DNA from: an uncultured Gammaproteobacteria bacterium
GTDB taxonomy: Bacteria > Pseudomonadota > Gammaproteobacteria > HyVt-429
NCBI GenBank assembly: GCA_947259975.1
Contig: CAMYOD010000074.1
Span: 62,001-126,000, forward strand
DNA: 64,000 bases
Direction of reading: 5' to 3'
The notes under the pieces were generated by a model. It was not told the DNA's origin and did not search any database. It was given only the letters and a program-made list of their open reading frames with translations. Positions 10,171 to 18,876 of this stretch are shown one piece after another; position 1 is the stretch's first letter; each line of letters opens with the position of its first letter. The translations under genes were made by a program, and so were the position numbers.

Positions 10171-10991
10171 GCTGCCGCCGAAAGCTCGCGCACGTATTCA
10201 CTGTAAGTCATCGCCTTATGACCATGCCGCAGTGCCTGTAGCCGCGGCAGCACCTTGTTGCGATTGATGTACATCAGTCGATTAAGCCAGCGATTATCGT
10301 TGAGATCGGGGTGCATGAAGCGTTCCTGCGCTTCATCCAGATCGTAGGGGTGCAGGTAGGTCAGCAAGGGGCGATTTTGTCGCGCGCGCACGGCGACGCC
10401 CAGACGAATCAAAAACCAGGGCAGCACGCGAAAATACACGCCGCCTGCCAGCGGCACCCGCAGCCCCGGCCAGGGGTGCAGGGTAATGGGCAGTTCCCAG
10501 ACGGCGCCCGCCATGCGTCGCGGTTGCTCGCCGAAACCCGGCCAACCGTACAGCGGGTTGCCCGCCGGCAGCACCGAGCTGGAATACTCGAACCCCAGTT
10601 CCGCCAGCGTCGTGTACATCCACTCGCTGGCGGCGGTAAGAGAGAAGGTCGGCGCGCGGTAGCCGGTCACCCGGTCGATGCCGGCGCGATCCAGGGCATC
10701 GAGGTTGCGACGCAGGTCCTCGGCGCATTGCGCCGGCGTCTGTTTGTTGAGCTGAATATGGCGATCGCTATGACAAGCGATCTCATGACCGGCGGCCGCG
10801 ATCTCGCGCAGCAGTTCCGGATAGCGGCGCGCCACGTCGCCCACCACAAAAAACGTCGCGCGCACATCGTTCTCGGCGAACCACGCCAGATAGCGAGCGG
10901 TGTTGGCGGGCACCCGTTCCGGTCTGGCATGGCCGTCCGCGATCTGGTCACGCACGTCCTCCAGATCGATGCTGAGTAGCAACTGGGTCAT
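10167..10991 (-). CDS. Polysaccharide deacetylase family protein
   Basis: A 274-residue NodB-fold (carbohydrate esterase 4) protein. Metal and catalytic motifs are visible: SIDLEDV near the start, where the second Asp would be the catalytic base region, and the HSDRHIQLN histidine motif near residue 92. GYRAPTFS near 137 and a late TYLHPYDLD complete the pattern. It resembles the deacetylases of exopolysaccharide clusters with a C-terminal DUF3473-like region. The gene lies 19 bp after the GT2 gene and overlaps the membrane-protein gene, so all three are co-transcribed. Likely role: N-deacetylation of a lipid-linked or secreted glycan. Confidence 0.88.
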   Translation of the reverse strand: MTQLLLSIDLEDVRDQIADGHARPERVPANTARYLAWFAENDVRATFFVVGDVARRYPELLREIAAAGHEIACHSDRHIQLNKQTPAQCAEDLRRNLDALDRAGIDRVTGYRAPTFSLTAASEWMYTTLAELGFEYSSSVLPAGNPLYGWPGFGEQPRRMAGAVWELPITLHPWPGLRVPLAGGVYFRVLPWFLIRLGVAVRARQNRPLLTYLHPYDLDEAQERFMHPDLNDNRWLNRLMYINRNKVLPRLQALRHGHKAMTYSEYVRELSAAA

Positions 10992-11010
10992 TACGCGGTC
11001 TGTGCCGGGT

Positions 11011-11886
11011 TCAGGATTTCACCTGGTCGCGGCGAATCAAGGACAGTTGCTCCGCCAACAGGCCGAGTAGAAAAAACAGCAACCCGGACACCAGCAGCAA
11101 TAACGTACCCACCGAGACGCCCTCGCCGCGAAACATAATCGGCAGCCCCCACGCGAGGCCGGCGATTATGAAGAGCATGGCAATCGGCAGAAACACACGC
11201 ATGGGATTGAACAACACGACGATATTGACGATTTCCATCACGGTATCAAGCGCGGTCTTCAGGTTGATGGTGCTGCGCCCCGTGACCCGGGCGCGGACGT
11301 TGACATCCCGTTCCAGCACCCGGTGGCGGCGACTGATGAACACCAACACGATGATGTCGCTGTAGGCCATGGTGTCGGGGCATAATTTCAAATAGGACGT
11401 CGCCAGTTGCCGGTCGTAGATTTTCATGCCGGAGTTGAGGTCTTCGACGTCGAGCGGCATCAACAGGCGCGCGATGAAGCGAATCAGGCTCTTGCCAAGC
11501 CGGCGATAACTGCTGCTCACGCGACCCACGCGCCGGCCAACCACCATGTCCGCGTCCTCGGCCAGCAGGACATCATACAGCCCGCGCACGTCTTCCAGGC
11601 GATGTTGGCCATCGGCATCGAGGGTAATCACATAGCGGGTCTCGGCGCTGAGAATGCCGGCCTTGATGGCCCCGCCATAGCCGCGATTGACCTTATTGTG
11701 CACGACGGTCAACACCGGATCGTCGGCGCGGCCCGCCAACAGTGCGCCGGTACCGTCAGTGGAACCGTCGTCGACGACGACGAGCTTGCAGTCCTCGCGG
11801 CGGGCAAAGTCAATCAGCTCATCAAGGAAACTGCCCAGTGCGGCTTCTTCGTTATATGCGGGAACGATGATCGTCAGGTCATGCAT
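11011..11886 (-). CDS. Family 2 glycosyltransferase, membrane-anchored (undecaprenyl/dolichol-phosphate sugar type)
   Basis: A 291-residue GT-A enzyme. It begins TIIVPAYNEEAALGSFLDEL, has the nucleotide-binding VVVDDGSTDGT and the metal-binding TLDADGQHRLED (DXD). Two hydrophobic helices follow near residues 228-280. This architecture fits enzymes that move a sugar from a nucleotide donor to a polyprenyl phosphate at the inner membrane. It is the first gene of the three-gene glycan operon; no surrounding O-antigen cluster is present. Confidence 0.88.
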   Translation of the reverse strand: MHDLTIIVPAYNEEAALGSFLDELIDFARREDCKLVVVDDGSTDGTGALLAGRADDPVLTVVHNKVNRGYGGAIKAGILSAETRYVITLDADGQHRLEDVRGLYDVLLAEDADMVVGRRVGRVSSSYRRLGKSLIRFIARLLMPLDVEDLNSGMKIYDRQLATSYLKLCPDTMAYSDIIVLVFISRRHRVLERDVNVRARVTGRSTINLKTALDTVMEIVNIVVLFNPMRVFLPIAMLFIIAGLAWGLPIMFRGEGVSVGTLLLLVSGLLFFLLGLLAEQLSLIRRDQVKS

Positions 11887-11982
11887 GAATGTCTTGCCGC
11901 CGCCGGTGCCGGCCGCCCTTGCTGGTTCGACTCATTCGCTAGATTACCACGCGTGCCGGGACAAGACACCGATCGGTCCCGG

Positions 11983-12741
11983 TCAGGAAGCCGGTCGCGG
12001 CAGCGCACCGCGCAGGAGAAATTCCTCGCGCGGGAATGAATAGATTGCCTTTGGATCGACGAGACCGAAGACAACGCCGCGCGCGTCTGTGGTGCAAAAC
12101 ACCTGGGTCTGTAATGTCGGGATCAGTGTCGTAAATACCTTCGGCGTGAACAAAGTAACATTCAAACCATGCTTTCGATCCCGTGCCGAGACCGACTCGA
12201 AGGCTTCGACCCCCGCGTCACGCATGGCGGCGCCCAGCGCCTGGGTCGCATCGTAGCGGGCCGGGTCCACAAGCGTTTCGCGAAACGCATTGAAGGGAGG
12301 CGTCTGTAACGTCAGGCCACGCACGCTGTGAAATTCGGCGCGCAAGAGGGTGTGTTGGGTACGGATCTGGCCGGACTCGGGTGGTGTCGCCATGTCGTGC
12401 CAGAAAATAAGCTGGTAATACGCGCCCTCCGCCAGCACGGCACGCGCCGTGCGCGAGCCGTAGAAAGGCGAAGGCTCGAACCGGGTACCGAAACGCGAGC
12501 CATGCGCCAGCGGCGGATAACGGAACGGGGTTGCAAGGAGATAATGCAGCCCGGGGGGCGTCTCCGGGTGCAGTCTGGGTTTGGTCTTATCCAGCAGCTG
12601 CTCGAGGACATTTTGTTCCGCCACGTCGTCGACCAGATTGAAGGTGGCGGCCCGTTCCTGGGACTCGACGATGCGCAGCACCTCACCGCCGAGCGGCACG
12701 GGCGCGGCGTCCTTGCCGCAACGCTCCCAGATGTCACTCAT
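11983..12741 (-). CDS. RES-domain toxin
   Basis: A 252-residue protein with the RES fold pattern: HGSRFGTRFEPSPFYGSRTA supplies the Arg and the Tyr/Glu-rich pocket near residues 78-100, and a conserved Ser lies later. RES toxins act on NAD+ or modify phosphoribosyl pyrophosphate synthetase. The start ATG at 12741 overlaps the antitoxin stop (ATGA), giving antitoxin-then-toxin order with translational coupling. A longer upstream frame overlaps the antitoxin and is rejected. Confidence 0.88.
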   Translation of the reverse strand: MSDIWERCGKDAAPVPLGGEVLRIVESQERAATFNLVDDVAEQNVLEQLLDKTKPRLHPETPPGLHYLLATPFRYPPLAHGSRFGTRFEPSPFYGSRTARAVLAEGAYYQLIFWHDMATPPESGQIRTQHTLLRAEFHSVRGLTLQTPPFNAFRETLVDPARYDATQALGAAMRDAGVEAFESVSARDRKHGLNVTLFTPKVFTTLIPTLQTQVFCTTDARGVVFGLVDPKAIYSFPREEFLLRGALPRPAS

Positions 12742-13109
12742 ACCTTGGCGCGCATGGCATCCAGATATTCGACCACTCGCACCAAACCGGGCACGGTCAA
12801 CACCTGCGCGGCCGGGGTGCCCTGGGTACCCCGGTTTTCCGTGCGCATCCAATGCCGCATACCATCGCGCTCGCCGCCCATCACCGCGAACAGGCTGCGG
12901 TAGACGCGCACCAGCAGGGCGGCCAGCTCGCCTTCCTTGCTCTCGGGCTTCAGCGGCGCGCCTTTCGCATAGCGCCCGATGGTGCTGCGGTTCTGGCCGA
13001 TTGCCATCCCGATGTCGGTCTGGGTCAGCGCCAACTCCCGGCCGGCGCGGATCACGGCCTTGGCGAGCACGTTACCCGGGTCCGGCGCAGATTCCGGTTT
13101 GACGGTCAT
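12738..13109 (-). CDS. Xre/MbcA/ParS-type antitoxin
   Basis: A 123-residue antitoxin with a helix-turn-helix (LTQTDIGMAIGQNRSTIGRY, residues 29-48) and a C-terminal region with the antitoxin-type NRGTQGTPAAQVLTVPGLVRV segment that would plug the RES active site. Start ATG at 13109 follows an AGGAGG. The 90 bp upstream are AT-rich with short inverted repeats including AGTACT and are the likely autoregulated promoter. A GGGGTCAGAG repeat follows on the far side. Confidence 0.88.
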   Translation of the reverse strand: MTVKPESAPDPGNVLAKAVIRAGRELALTQTDIGMAIGQNRSTIGRYAKGAPLKPESKEGELAALLVRVYRSLFAVMGGERDGMRHWMRTENRGTQGTPAAQVLTVPGLVRVVEYLDAMRAKV

Positions 13110-13185
13110 CTCGGCCTCCTAGTGCGCCTTGGATAATGTATTATTTAAGCGTTTAGTACTATATTTTGCATCATTTCATACATTT

Positions 13186-13207
13186 TTCAAGGGGTCAGAG
13201 TCCTTGC
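13186..13207. repeat. GGGGTCAGAG repeat unit
   Basis: Reads TCAAGGGGTCAGAGTCCTTG, an imperfect palindrome (CAAGG against CCTTG) with the GGGGTCAGAG core of the repeats near 18.5-18.8 kb. It lies between the Xre promoter and ppk2. Confidence 0.65.
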
Positions 13208-13399
13208 AACAACCTCAAGATGCAGCGCTAAGGCGGATCGACCAACCATGCCGTCTCACCCCCGGGCGACGCGCTTGGCCTTGGGTCGTGCTTCCTGGTC
13301 TGAAACTTGCAGTTCTACCTGCTCCAATGCGCTCTGCACGGGATGATCGGTCGCGCCATTTTCGGGCAAATCGATCACGCGCGCAGAAAAACCCGGGTG

Positions 13400-14266
13400 A
13401 TGACGATGGCAAAGACAAACTCCAAGACGAAGACGACGAAACAGGCGCCCAAGGGCAATGGCGCAAGACCGCCGAAAGCAGCGAAGCCCGGCAAGCTCAA
13501 GAAAAAGCGCTATGAGCGCGAACTCGCGCGATTGCAGGTCGAGCTGGTGAAATTACAGGAGTGGGTCAAGCACAATGGTCTGCGCGTGGTGGTGGTGTTC
13601 GAGGGACGGGATGCCGCCGGCAAGGGCGGCAGTATCAAGCGCATCACCGAGTGCCTGAGCCCGCGCATTTGCCATGTGGTGGCCCTGCCCGCGCCCACGG
13701 AACGGGAGAAAAGCCAATGGTATTTCCAGCGTTACGTACCGCACCTGCCGGCCGCCGGCGAGATGATGTTGTTCGATCGTAGCTGGTACAACCGCGCCGG
13801 GGTGGAGCGGGTGATGGGGTTTTGTAGCGACGACGAATATCGCGAGTTCTTACGCTCGTGTCCGGAATTCGAGCGTATGCTGGTGCGCGCGGGGATCATC
13901 TTGATCAAATATTGGTTCTCGGTGAGCGACGAGGAACAGGAGCGACGTTTCCAGGGCCGCATCCATCATCCCACCAAGCACTGGAAGCTCAGCCCCATGG
14001 ACCTGCAGTCGCGTTCGCGCTGGGTGGAGTACTCCAAGGCCAAGGACGAGATGTTTGCCCACACCGACATCAAGCAGGCACCCTGGTATGTGGTGAACGG
14101 CGACAACAAGAAACGCGCGCGGCTGAACGTGATCAGTCACCTGCTGAGCATGCTCGACTACGAAGACCTCTCGCCCGCACCGGTGAAACTGCCGCCACGG
14201 CAGGAGAACGTGGGGTATGTACGCCCGCCGTTGAGTGACCAGACCTTTGTGCCGGAGACTTATTAA
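13400..14266 (+). CDS. ppk2: Polyphosphate kinase 2
   Basis: A 288-residue PPK2 that moves phosphate between polyphosphate and nucleoside diphosphates. It has Walker A EGRDAAGKGG, the Walker B/lid segment FDRSWYNRAGVERVMGF and the late YVVNGDNKKRARLNVI. A lysine-rich tail of about 35 residues precedes the domain. The open frame extends to 13307, but that part has no family similarity; ATG at 13400 or 13406 is preferred. It stands alone between the RES/Xre pair and a lipoprotein gene. Substrate preference (ADP or GDP) cannot be read from the sequence alone. Confidence 0.92.
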   Translation: MTMAKTNSKTKTTKQAPKGNGARPPKAAKPGKLKKKRYERELARLQVELVKLQEWVKHNGLRVVVVFEGRDAAGKGGSIKRITECLSPRICHVVALPAPTEREKSQWYFQRYVPHLPAAGEMMLFDRSWYNRAGVERVMGFCSDDEYREFLRSCPEFERMLVRAGIILIKYWFSVSDEEQERRFQGRIHHPTKHWKLSPMDLQSRSRWVEYSKAKDEMFAHTDIKQAPWYVVNGDNKKRARLNVISHLLSMLDYEDLSPAPVKLPPRQENVGYVRPPLSDQTFVPETY

Positions 14267-14383
14267 TACCTAAAAGGCCGGCGCTAATTGACGCCACCTT
14301 TCGCCCGACGCGCGTTTCCTCGGCCCTCGGGAAGGGTACGATGACCCCGGGCAAGGGCAGTGCTCGGGGCGAGCACGAGCGGC

Positions 14384-14405
14384 CAAAAAATAATCCCTCC
14401 GTCCC
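14384..14405 (-). repeat. Worn copy of the MITE end
   Basis: The minus strand reads GGGGACGGAGGGATTATTTT, matching the outer end of the element at 4860-4996 with a few changes. No second arm is visible nearby, so it is a solitary remnant. Confidence 0.5.
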
Positions 14406-14554
14406 CTTTTTCGCTGCCGTTAGTCGGAAATCAGTCTTTCTTTAGCCGCGCATGCTCGAGGTTTTGCGCGGAATCCTGTATTTGCACTATATATATAGTG
14501 TCGTAGCATACAAAAACGACCACCTGATAATAGTCGGCCGGGAACCCCTGAAAA

Positions 14555-14827
14555 ATGATTCGCACGTATCGCTTAACATTCAAGAATTCGCGTCACTTGC
14601 TGTTGTTGGTGATTTTCCTTCTCATCGGGGGATGCGCCAGTTCTCCGCAACTTGCCACACCCAATCAGTGGCAGCCAGACGGCAGCGGGAACTATGTGCA
14701 TAAAAATGACAGGCGCGTAATCAGCAAGGATCGCTATGTAGAATTGGTCGCCTCCGAGGCGCGCGGTCGTATTCGCAACCTCACCGGCGGCAAACCCAAT
14801 CACTGCGTGATTCAATCCAGGAACTGA
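14555..14827 (+). CDS. Small hypothetical lipoprotein
   Basis: A 90-residue protein with a lipoprotein signal: positively charged start, hydrophobic LLLLVIFLLI and lipobox LIGGC, so Cys28 would be lipidated. The mature part is short and polar (ASSPQLATPNQW and onward) with no domain I recognise. The start at 14555 has only a weak ribosome site. It is monocistronic, between ppk2 and a convergent gene. The upstream stretch is A+T rich with a run of alternating TA near 14490. Confidence 0.6.
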   Translation: MIRTYRLTFKNSRHLLLLVIFLLIGGCASSPQLATPNQWQPDGSGNYVHKNDRRVISKDRYVELVASEARGRIRNLTGGKPNHCVIQSRN

Positions 14828-14937
14828 TCCGATTCGACCCGCGCGCCCGATCGCGATGCGGCAAGTAGGTCCTCCCACCCGTGCCGAACACACCAGCACG
14901 CTCGCCGACATAAATTACGGAGCGCCGGATCCCGGCG

Positions 14938-17193
14938 TCACCGGCAGTCGGCCTCGTCGAGGTGGGCGAGGGTATTGATCGCCGCCGGGTAGGTGCAGCG
15001 GCGGTCGGAAACGGGCCAGAAGACCTCGACGCCGTCGATCGCGATGGCATCGAGTAACCCGATGTGGGCCAGATAGGGCGCGCTGCCGAAACCCGTTTTG
15101 TGGTCCATCAGATAGGTGCGGACGATGGGTGCGCTGCGCGCATCGACCGCCCGCACCGTGATCCTGGCGCCGACGCCGAAGCGGTTGGTCTGCCGGCCAC
15201 GGAGGCGGATCTTGACCCAGCGGTTCCCGGTGTCGCTTTCGTTGATGAAGAACTGGTTGGGCCAGCGGTCGCCGGGCCACATGCCGCCAAGGCTGGAGTA
15301 AACGTCCTGGTCGCCGTCCGCGTCGAAATCGAAGAACACGATGCCGTGCCCCTTCTGAACAGTGCCGAAGCCGTGAAGCATCGAGATGTTTGATGCGCGC
15401 TTCCCACAGCGCGTACCGTCCCGGTCGCCGCGGAACATCAGGTTTGGCAACACGAACCAACCCTCCGGGTTGCCGGTCCCGAGGTAGAAGTCCAGGCAGC
15501 CGTCGAGATCGAGGTCGCCGTAGGAGACCCCCATGCTGGCGATCGGCAAACGCCCGTCATCGAAGAACCCGCTGTCGGCGCGAAACTGCCCCGCCGAGTC
15601 ACGGCGCAGCAGCAGGCTGCCGCCGGCGGGATCGCCGAGGTCTTCGCCGAACACCGCGCCGGCGGTGCTGGTCCAGGCGTCGGTGAACCCGCCCTGGAAG
15701 ATCTCCAGCTGACCGTCATGGTCGACGTCCACAAACGCCGCCATGAATCCGGGACCGTGTCGTTGCGCATTTTCGAACCGCGCTGCGCCGTTGTTGTGCA
15801 GCAGCCGGCTGCCGCGGTGGACCAGGCTCGATAGGAACAAATCCAGGTCGCCGTCGTTGTCGGCGTCGCCCCAGGCGGCGCCGATGAAGGCGCGGTCGTG
15901 CACGATCTTGCCGAGCCCCGACGCATGGGTGCGATCGACGAAATGTCCGCCCTCGTTGACGAAAAAGCGCGCGCCACGGAACGGTTGTGCCAGTATTCCG
16001 CCCAGCAACGGGATGTGCATTCCCCAGCGGGCAATGAAAAGATCCAGATCGCCGTCGTTGTCGGCGTCGCCCCACGCCGAGGCCCAGGTAAAGCTCATCT
16101 CGTCGTCCAGCCAGCCGTCGAGCAGCCCGGCGGCGGCGGTGACGTCCTCGAAGGTGCCATCGCCCCGGTTGCGGAGCAGCAGATAGTGCAGGAAGGGCCG
16201 CCCGACGAACAGATCCATAAACCCGTCGTTGTCGAAGTCGGCCGCGGTGATGACATGAACCTGGGTGATACCGTTGAAGCCCGCCGCTTCGCTACGATCG
16301 ACAAAGTCCGCACCGTCCAGATTGGCGTAGTAGCGGAGCGTGTCGAAATTGCCGCCGGTCACGATGTCCAGATCGCCGTCCCCGTCGAAATCTTCCACGG
16401 CCACGCCCTTGCCGGCATCGAAGGTGGCGACGTGGAGCGCGGCGGCGCGATCGGCGAACGCAAGATCGGCGTGTTCGGACGCCAGGCGTTCCGCGCGCCG
16501 GCCGTAGAAGGTATCGATGAACGGTGTTGCCAGGAGGTCAGCCGGCGGGACACCCTGCGGGTATTCACCCAGGGCCATGTAGCTGAAGTTGAGCAGCCAG
16601 TGGTAGACACGATCATCCGGGTGTTGATCATGCAGACGCTGCAAGATCTCGGCGGCACGCCGGGTACTCGCGCGGCGCATGTGCGGACGCAGGAGCGGCA
16701 GCGTGCACATGGGCTGAACGTGATCGGGGAAGCGCATTGCACCGCCCGCTTGGGCCGGCGCGTCTGCGCGGAGGGTGGCGAGACAGTTTTCCGCCTCGGC
16801 AAGGCGCAGGTGGGCATTGGCGAGCCAGAAGAGCCGGTCTTCGGATTCGCCCCGCGCCGCGATCGCTTTTTCCAGCATCGCGACGGCGGTGGTGAAATCA
16901 CCGGCGTGGTAGGCGAACAAACCCCGCTCGAAATCCGTGTCCGCCTGCCGACGGGCCGCCGCGAAGTCGTAGAAACCGGTCTGCGGATTGAGGCTGAGCC
17001 GGGTAATAAATTTTCCTGCATAGATCAGGAACCGAAGGTTGTTTCGGGTCTCCCGCAGGCCACCGTCGAGAGCCTGGAACCAGCCGGCTTCGAAAAGCCC
17101 GGGATAGCGCGCGAGCATCAGCAGTGGCGCACCCAGCACCAGGATGAGCACGACGCCCAACAGCAAACCGCGACGCCTTGGCCGACCCATCAC
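14938..17193 (-). CDS. FG-GAP/VCBS repeat protein with ASPIC/UnbV C-terminus (CRTAC1-like)
   Basis: A 751-residue secreted or membrane-anchored protein. An N-terminal hydrophobic segment (GLLLGVVLILVLGAPLLMLA) is followed by a helical tetratricopeptide-like region to about residue 240. Then come six or more calcium-binding FG-GAP/VCBS repeats, marked by DFDGDGDLDI, DFDNDGFMDLF, DADNDGDLDLF (twice) and DLDGCLDFYLG. An ASPIC/UnbV module ends the chain (NRWVKIRLRGRQTNRFGVGA). Such proteins fold as a beta-propeller in the periplasm or outside the cell; their function is poorly known. The gene stands alone. Confidence 0.88.
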   Translation of the reverse strand: MMGRPRRRGLLLGVVLILVLGAPLLMLARYPGLFEAGWFQALDGGLRETRNNLRFLIYAGKFITRLSLNPQTGFYDFAAARRQADTDFERGLFAYHAGDFTTAVAMLEKAIAARGESEDRLFWLANAHLRLAEAENCLATLRADAPAQAGGAMRFPDHVQPMCTLPLLRPHMRRASTRRAAEILQRLHDQHPDDRVYHWLLNFSYMALGEYPQGVPPADLLATPFIDTFYGRRAERLASEHADLAFADRAAALHVATFDAGKGVAVEDFDGDGDLDIVTGGNFDTLRYYANLDGADFVDRSEAAGFNGITQVHVITAADFDNDGFMDLFVGRPFLHYLLLRNRGDGTFEDVTAAAGLLDGWLDDEMSFTWASAWGDADNDGDLDLFIARWGMHIPLLGGILAQPFRGARFFVNEGGHFVDRTHASGLGKIVHDRAFIGAAWGDADNDGDLDLFLSSLVHRGSRLLHNNGAARFENAQRHGPGFMAAFVDVDHDGQLEIFQGGFTDAWTSTAGAVFGEDLGDPAGGSLLLRRDSAGQFRADSGFFDDGRLPIASMGVSYGDLDLDGCLDFYLGTGNPEGWFVLPNLMFRGDRDGTRCGKRASNISMLHGFGTVQKGHGIVFFDFDADGDQDVYSSLGGMWPGDRWPNQFFINESDTGNRWVKIRLRGRQTNRFGVGARITVRAVDARSAPIVRTYLMDHKTGFGSAPYLAHIGLLDAIAIDGVEVFWPVSDRRCTYPAAINTLAHLDEADCR

Positions 17194-17270
17194 CTACCTC
17201 CTGATTCGCAACGTTGGGCCCGGTAATGTAAAGGATCGAGGGGTAAGACGGTATCTGACCCTCGAAAAGT

Positions 17271-17304
17271 GCACAAATGTGCTAGAATGTACCCTGTACG
17301 TACA
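17271..17304. promoter_or_regulatory. Candidate HigBA operator/promoter region
   Basis: Two palindromes lie 28-61 bp before higB: GCACAAATGTGC (17271-17282) and TGTACGTACA (17295-17304), with a TAGAAT-like -10 between them. Autoregulation by the HigBA complex at such palindromes is known for the family; here it is inferred. Confidence 0.5.
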
Positions 17305-17331
17305 ACGTAATATTTGCCAGGGCGTGGCGCC

Positions 17332-17610
17332 ATGATTCGAAGTTTCAAGGACCGAAACACCGAACATTTTTTCCAGGGCCGTCGGGTGCGGGGCTTTGCA
17401 GGATTTGCGAAACAGGCCGAACGTCGGTTGACCTACCTCGATAGCGCCGACAGCCTGCAAGACCTTGCCGGCTTGCGCAGCAATCGGCTGGAAGCCTTGT
17501 CCGGCGATCGAGTCGGGCAGTACAGTATACGCGTAAATCGCCAGTGGCGAATTTGTTTTCGCTGGGAAGACGACGGTCCTTACGACGTAGAGATCGTGGA
17601 TTATCACTGA
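17332..17610 (+). CDS. higB: HigB-type toxin (RelE/ParE superfamily)
   Basis: A 92-residue ribosome-dependent mRNA endonuclease of the HigB group, starting MIRSFKDRNTEHFFQGRRV. The family ending RVNRQWRICFRWEDDGPYDV and IVDYH is complete. The start at 17332 is the conserved one; the frame begins slightly earlier. The toxin precedes the antitoxin, the inverted order typical of HigBA, with a gap of 12 bp. Confidence 0.93.
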   Translation: MIRSFKDRNTEHFFQGRRVRGFAGFAKQAERRLTYLDSADSLQDLAGLRSNRLEALSGDRVGQYSIRVNRQWRICFRWEDDGPYDVEIVDYH

Positions 17611-17622
17611 TATGGGGTGAAT

Positions 17623-17928
17623 ATGATGAGTGCCAAGAATGGTATGCGACCGGTGCATCCCGGCGAGATCTTGCGTGACGAGCTCGACGCGCTCGGAATG
17701 TCGGCCAAGGCGTTTGCCACAGCGCTGGATGTGCCGGCGAACCGCATTTCCGCCATTTTAAACGGACAACGTGGGGTCACTGCCGATACCGCGCTACGGT
17801 TGTCGCGTTACCTCGGCACGACGCCCCAAGTATGGTTGAATCTGCAGCAGGCCTATGAACTGCGTGTCGCTGAAATCGAATCAGGCAAACACATCACGAA
17901 GCGCATAAAGCCGCGGACCGCAGCCTAA
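17623..17928 (+). CDS. higA: HigA-type antitoxin
   Basis: A 101-residue antitoxin and autorepressor with a helix-turn-helix of the HigA type: RPVHPGEILRDELDALGMSA, then ALDVPANRISAILNGQRGVT and TALRLSRYLGTTPQVWLNLQ. A GTG at 17617 is possible, but ATG at 17623 (or 17626) sits at a better distance from GGGG at 17614. It neutralises the HigB toxin upstream. Confidence 0.93.
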   Translation: MMSAKNGMRPVHPGEILRDELDALGMSAKAFATALDVPANRISAILNGQRGVTADTALRLSRYLGTTPQVWLNLQQAYELRVAEIESGKHITKRIKPRTAA

Positions 17929-18019
17929 TCATTTTCGACTGAGGATGATCTGATGTGTCCAGTTAATCCAAGGTAATATGCCACATGCTCCAGCATGATT
18001 ATTAGCGATGTTGTTAGGC
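17923..18019. other. attC-like stretch between higA and the next ORF (weak)
   Basis: GCCTAAT at 17923 and GTTAGGC at 18013 are inverted, 97 bp apart, and frame imperfect inner stems, as in integron attC sites. The next ORF starts 9 bp after GTTAGGC and is AT-rich, like a cassette gene. There is no integrase in the window and no clear second site, so this may be chance. Confidence 0.22.
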
Positions 18020-18028
18020 AGCTGAATT

Positions 18029-18463
18029 ATGAGTACTTATTTGAAAATAATGAAACTAGTAATTCTCTTTACTATTTCTAGTTGGCTGTTGTTTAAACTG
18101 TATTACGTATTTTTACCTTCTAACTATATTACTCAAGCGATATATTTTGTGGTATTAATCGGGTTGATTTTTTATTCTGGCAGGGAGCACTCAAAAATAT
18201 TGAATTCCTCAATTGCGGGATCTGGGTACACAGGAGTCTTTATATTCTTTATAGCGCATCCAATTCTAAATGGCGGTAATTATTTGGTTATGTACTTACT
18301 CAATTTCCTAGAAGGTGAGCAGTACAGTCAGTATTGGGACGCCTTTCTTGGGATCTTGTTGACCTTCTTGGGGTTTTCTCCCATTGCGGCGTTGATTGCC
18401 ATTCTGGGATGTATATACGAAAGAAAATGGGGGAAGGTCTCTGAATCGCACCGGGTTTCTTAG
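18029..18463 (+). CDS. AT-rich hypothetical membrane protein
   Basis: A 144-residue protein with four likely transmembrane segments (near residues 8-25, 33-48, 63-82 and 108-132) and no family I recognise. Its base composition is clearly more A+T rich than its neighbours and its codon use differs, pointing to acquisition from another source. It starts 100 bp after higA and just after a GTTAGGC motif, then is followed by a repeat field. It may be a gene-cassette passenger or the last trace of a mobile island. Confidence 0.6.
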   Translation: MSTYLKIMKLVILFTISSWLLFKLYYVFLPSNYITQAIYFVVLIGLIFYSGREHSKILNSSIAGSGYTGVFIFFIAHPILNGGNYLVMYLLNFLEGEQYSQYWDAFLGILLTFLGFSPIAALIAILGCIYERKWGKVSESHRVS

Positions 18464-18487
18464 ACGCCGGTTCAAGAGGAGGATCAA

Positions 18488-18816
18488 GGGGTCAGAGTCC
18501 TTGAAATAGAAACATTTTCGTTACAATCGCAAACGGAGTTGCGCGATAGATATTTGGGGTCAGAGTAAAAACTCTTTCGGGAAGGCGAGACCCACCGTTC
18601 TTCTACGACAGACAAAACCGCCGGGTTCGCGCCGTGTATGCGGACGGTACCGCGATGGAACGTGCAAGCGATCAAGAGGTCAGAGTTCTGGATATTTGGA
18701 TATTTGGGGTCAGAGTAAAAACTCTTTCAGCTACAGCCTGATCGGCCCCGCGGTCACCGGCCCCGGGTGCCCCGGCGCCGGCTGTCCAGATAATTGGGGT
18801 CAGAGTAAAAACTCTC
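18488..18816. repeat. Field of GGGGTCAGAG repeats
   Basis: Units at about 18488-18505 (AAGGGGTCAGAGTCCTTG), 18556-18577, 18706-18727 and 18796-18816. The last three read GGGGTCAGAGTAAAAACTCT, in which AGAGT pairs with ACTCT around AAAA. A degenerate one, GAGGTCAGAGTTCTGG, is at 18677. Between them is non-coding DNA, including GC-rich fragments. They sit directly upstream of the transposase relic at 18877 and are probably its REP-like substrates. Confidence 0.75.
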
Positions 18817-18876
18817 TTGATCGCGCTTTTGCGATACCATTGATTTTGATTATTGACTGTTTTTCAGGGAGGAAAA

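Noticed and set aside
13307-13399. N-terminal extension of ppk2
   Set aside because: The extra 31 codons are not PPK2-like; in-frame ATGs at 13400 and 13406 fit better.
14452-14703. 83-codon ORF overlapping the lipoprotein
   Set aside because: It is in another frame of the same region and lacks features; the lipoprotein frame has a proper signal and lipobox.
18488-18816. CRISPR array
   Set aside because: Repeat units are only about 20 bp, unevenly spaced and self-complementary with differing flanks; no cas genes are nearby.
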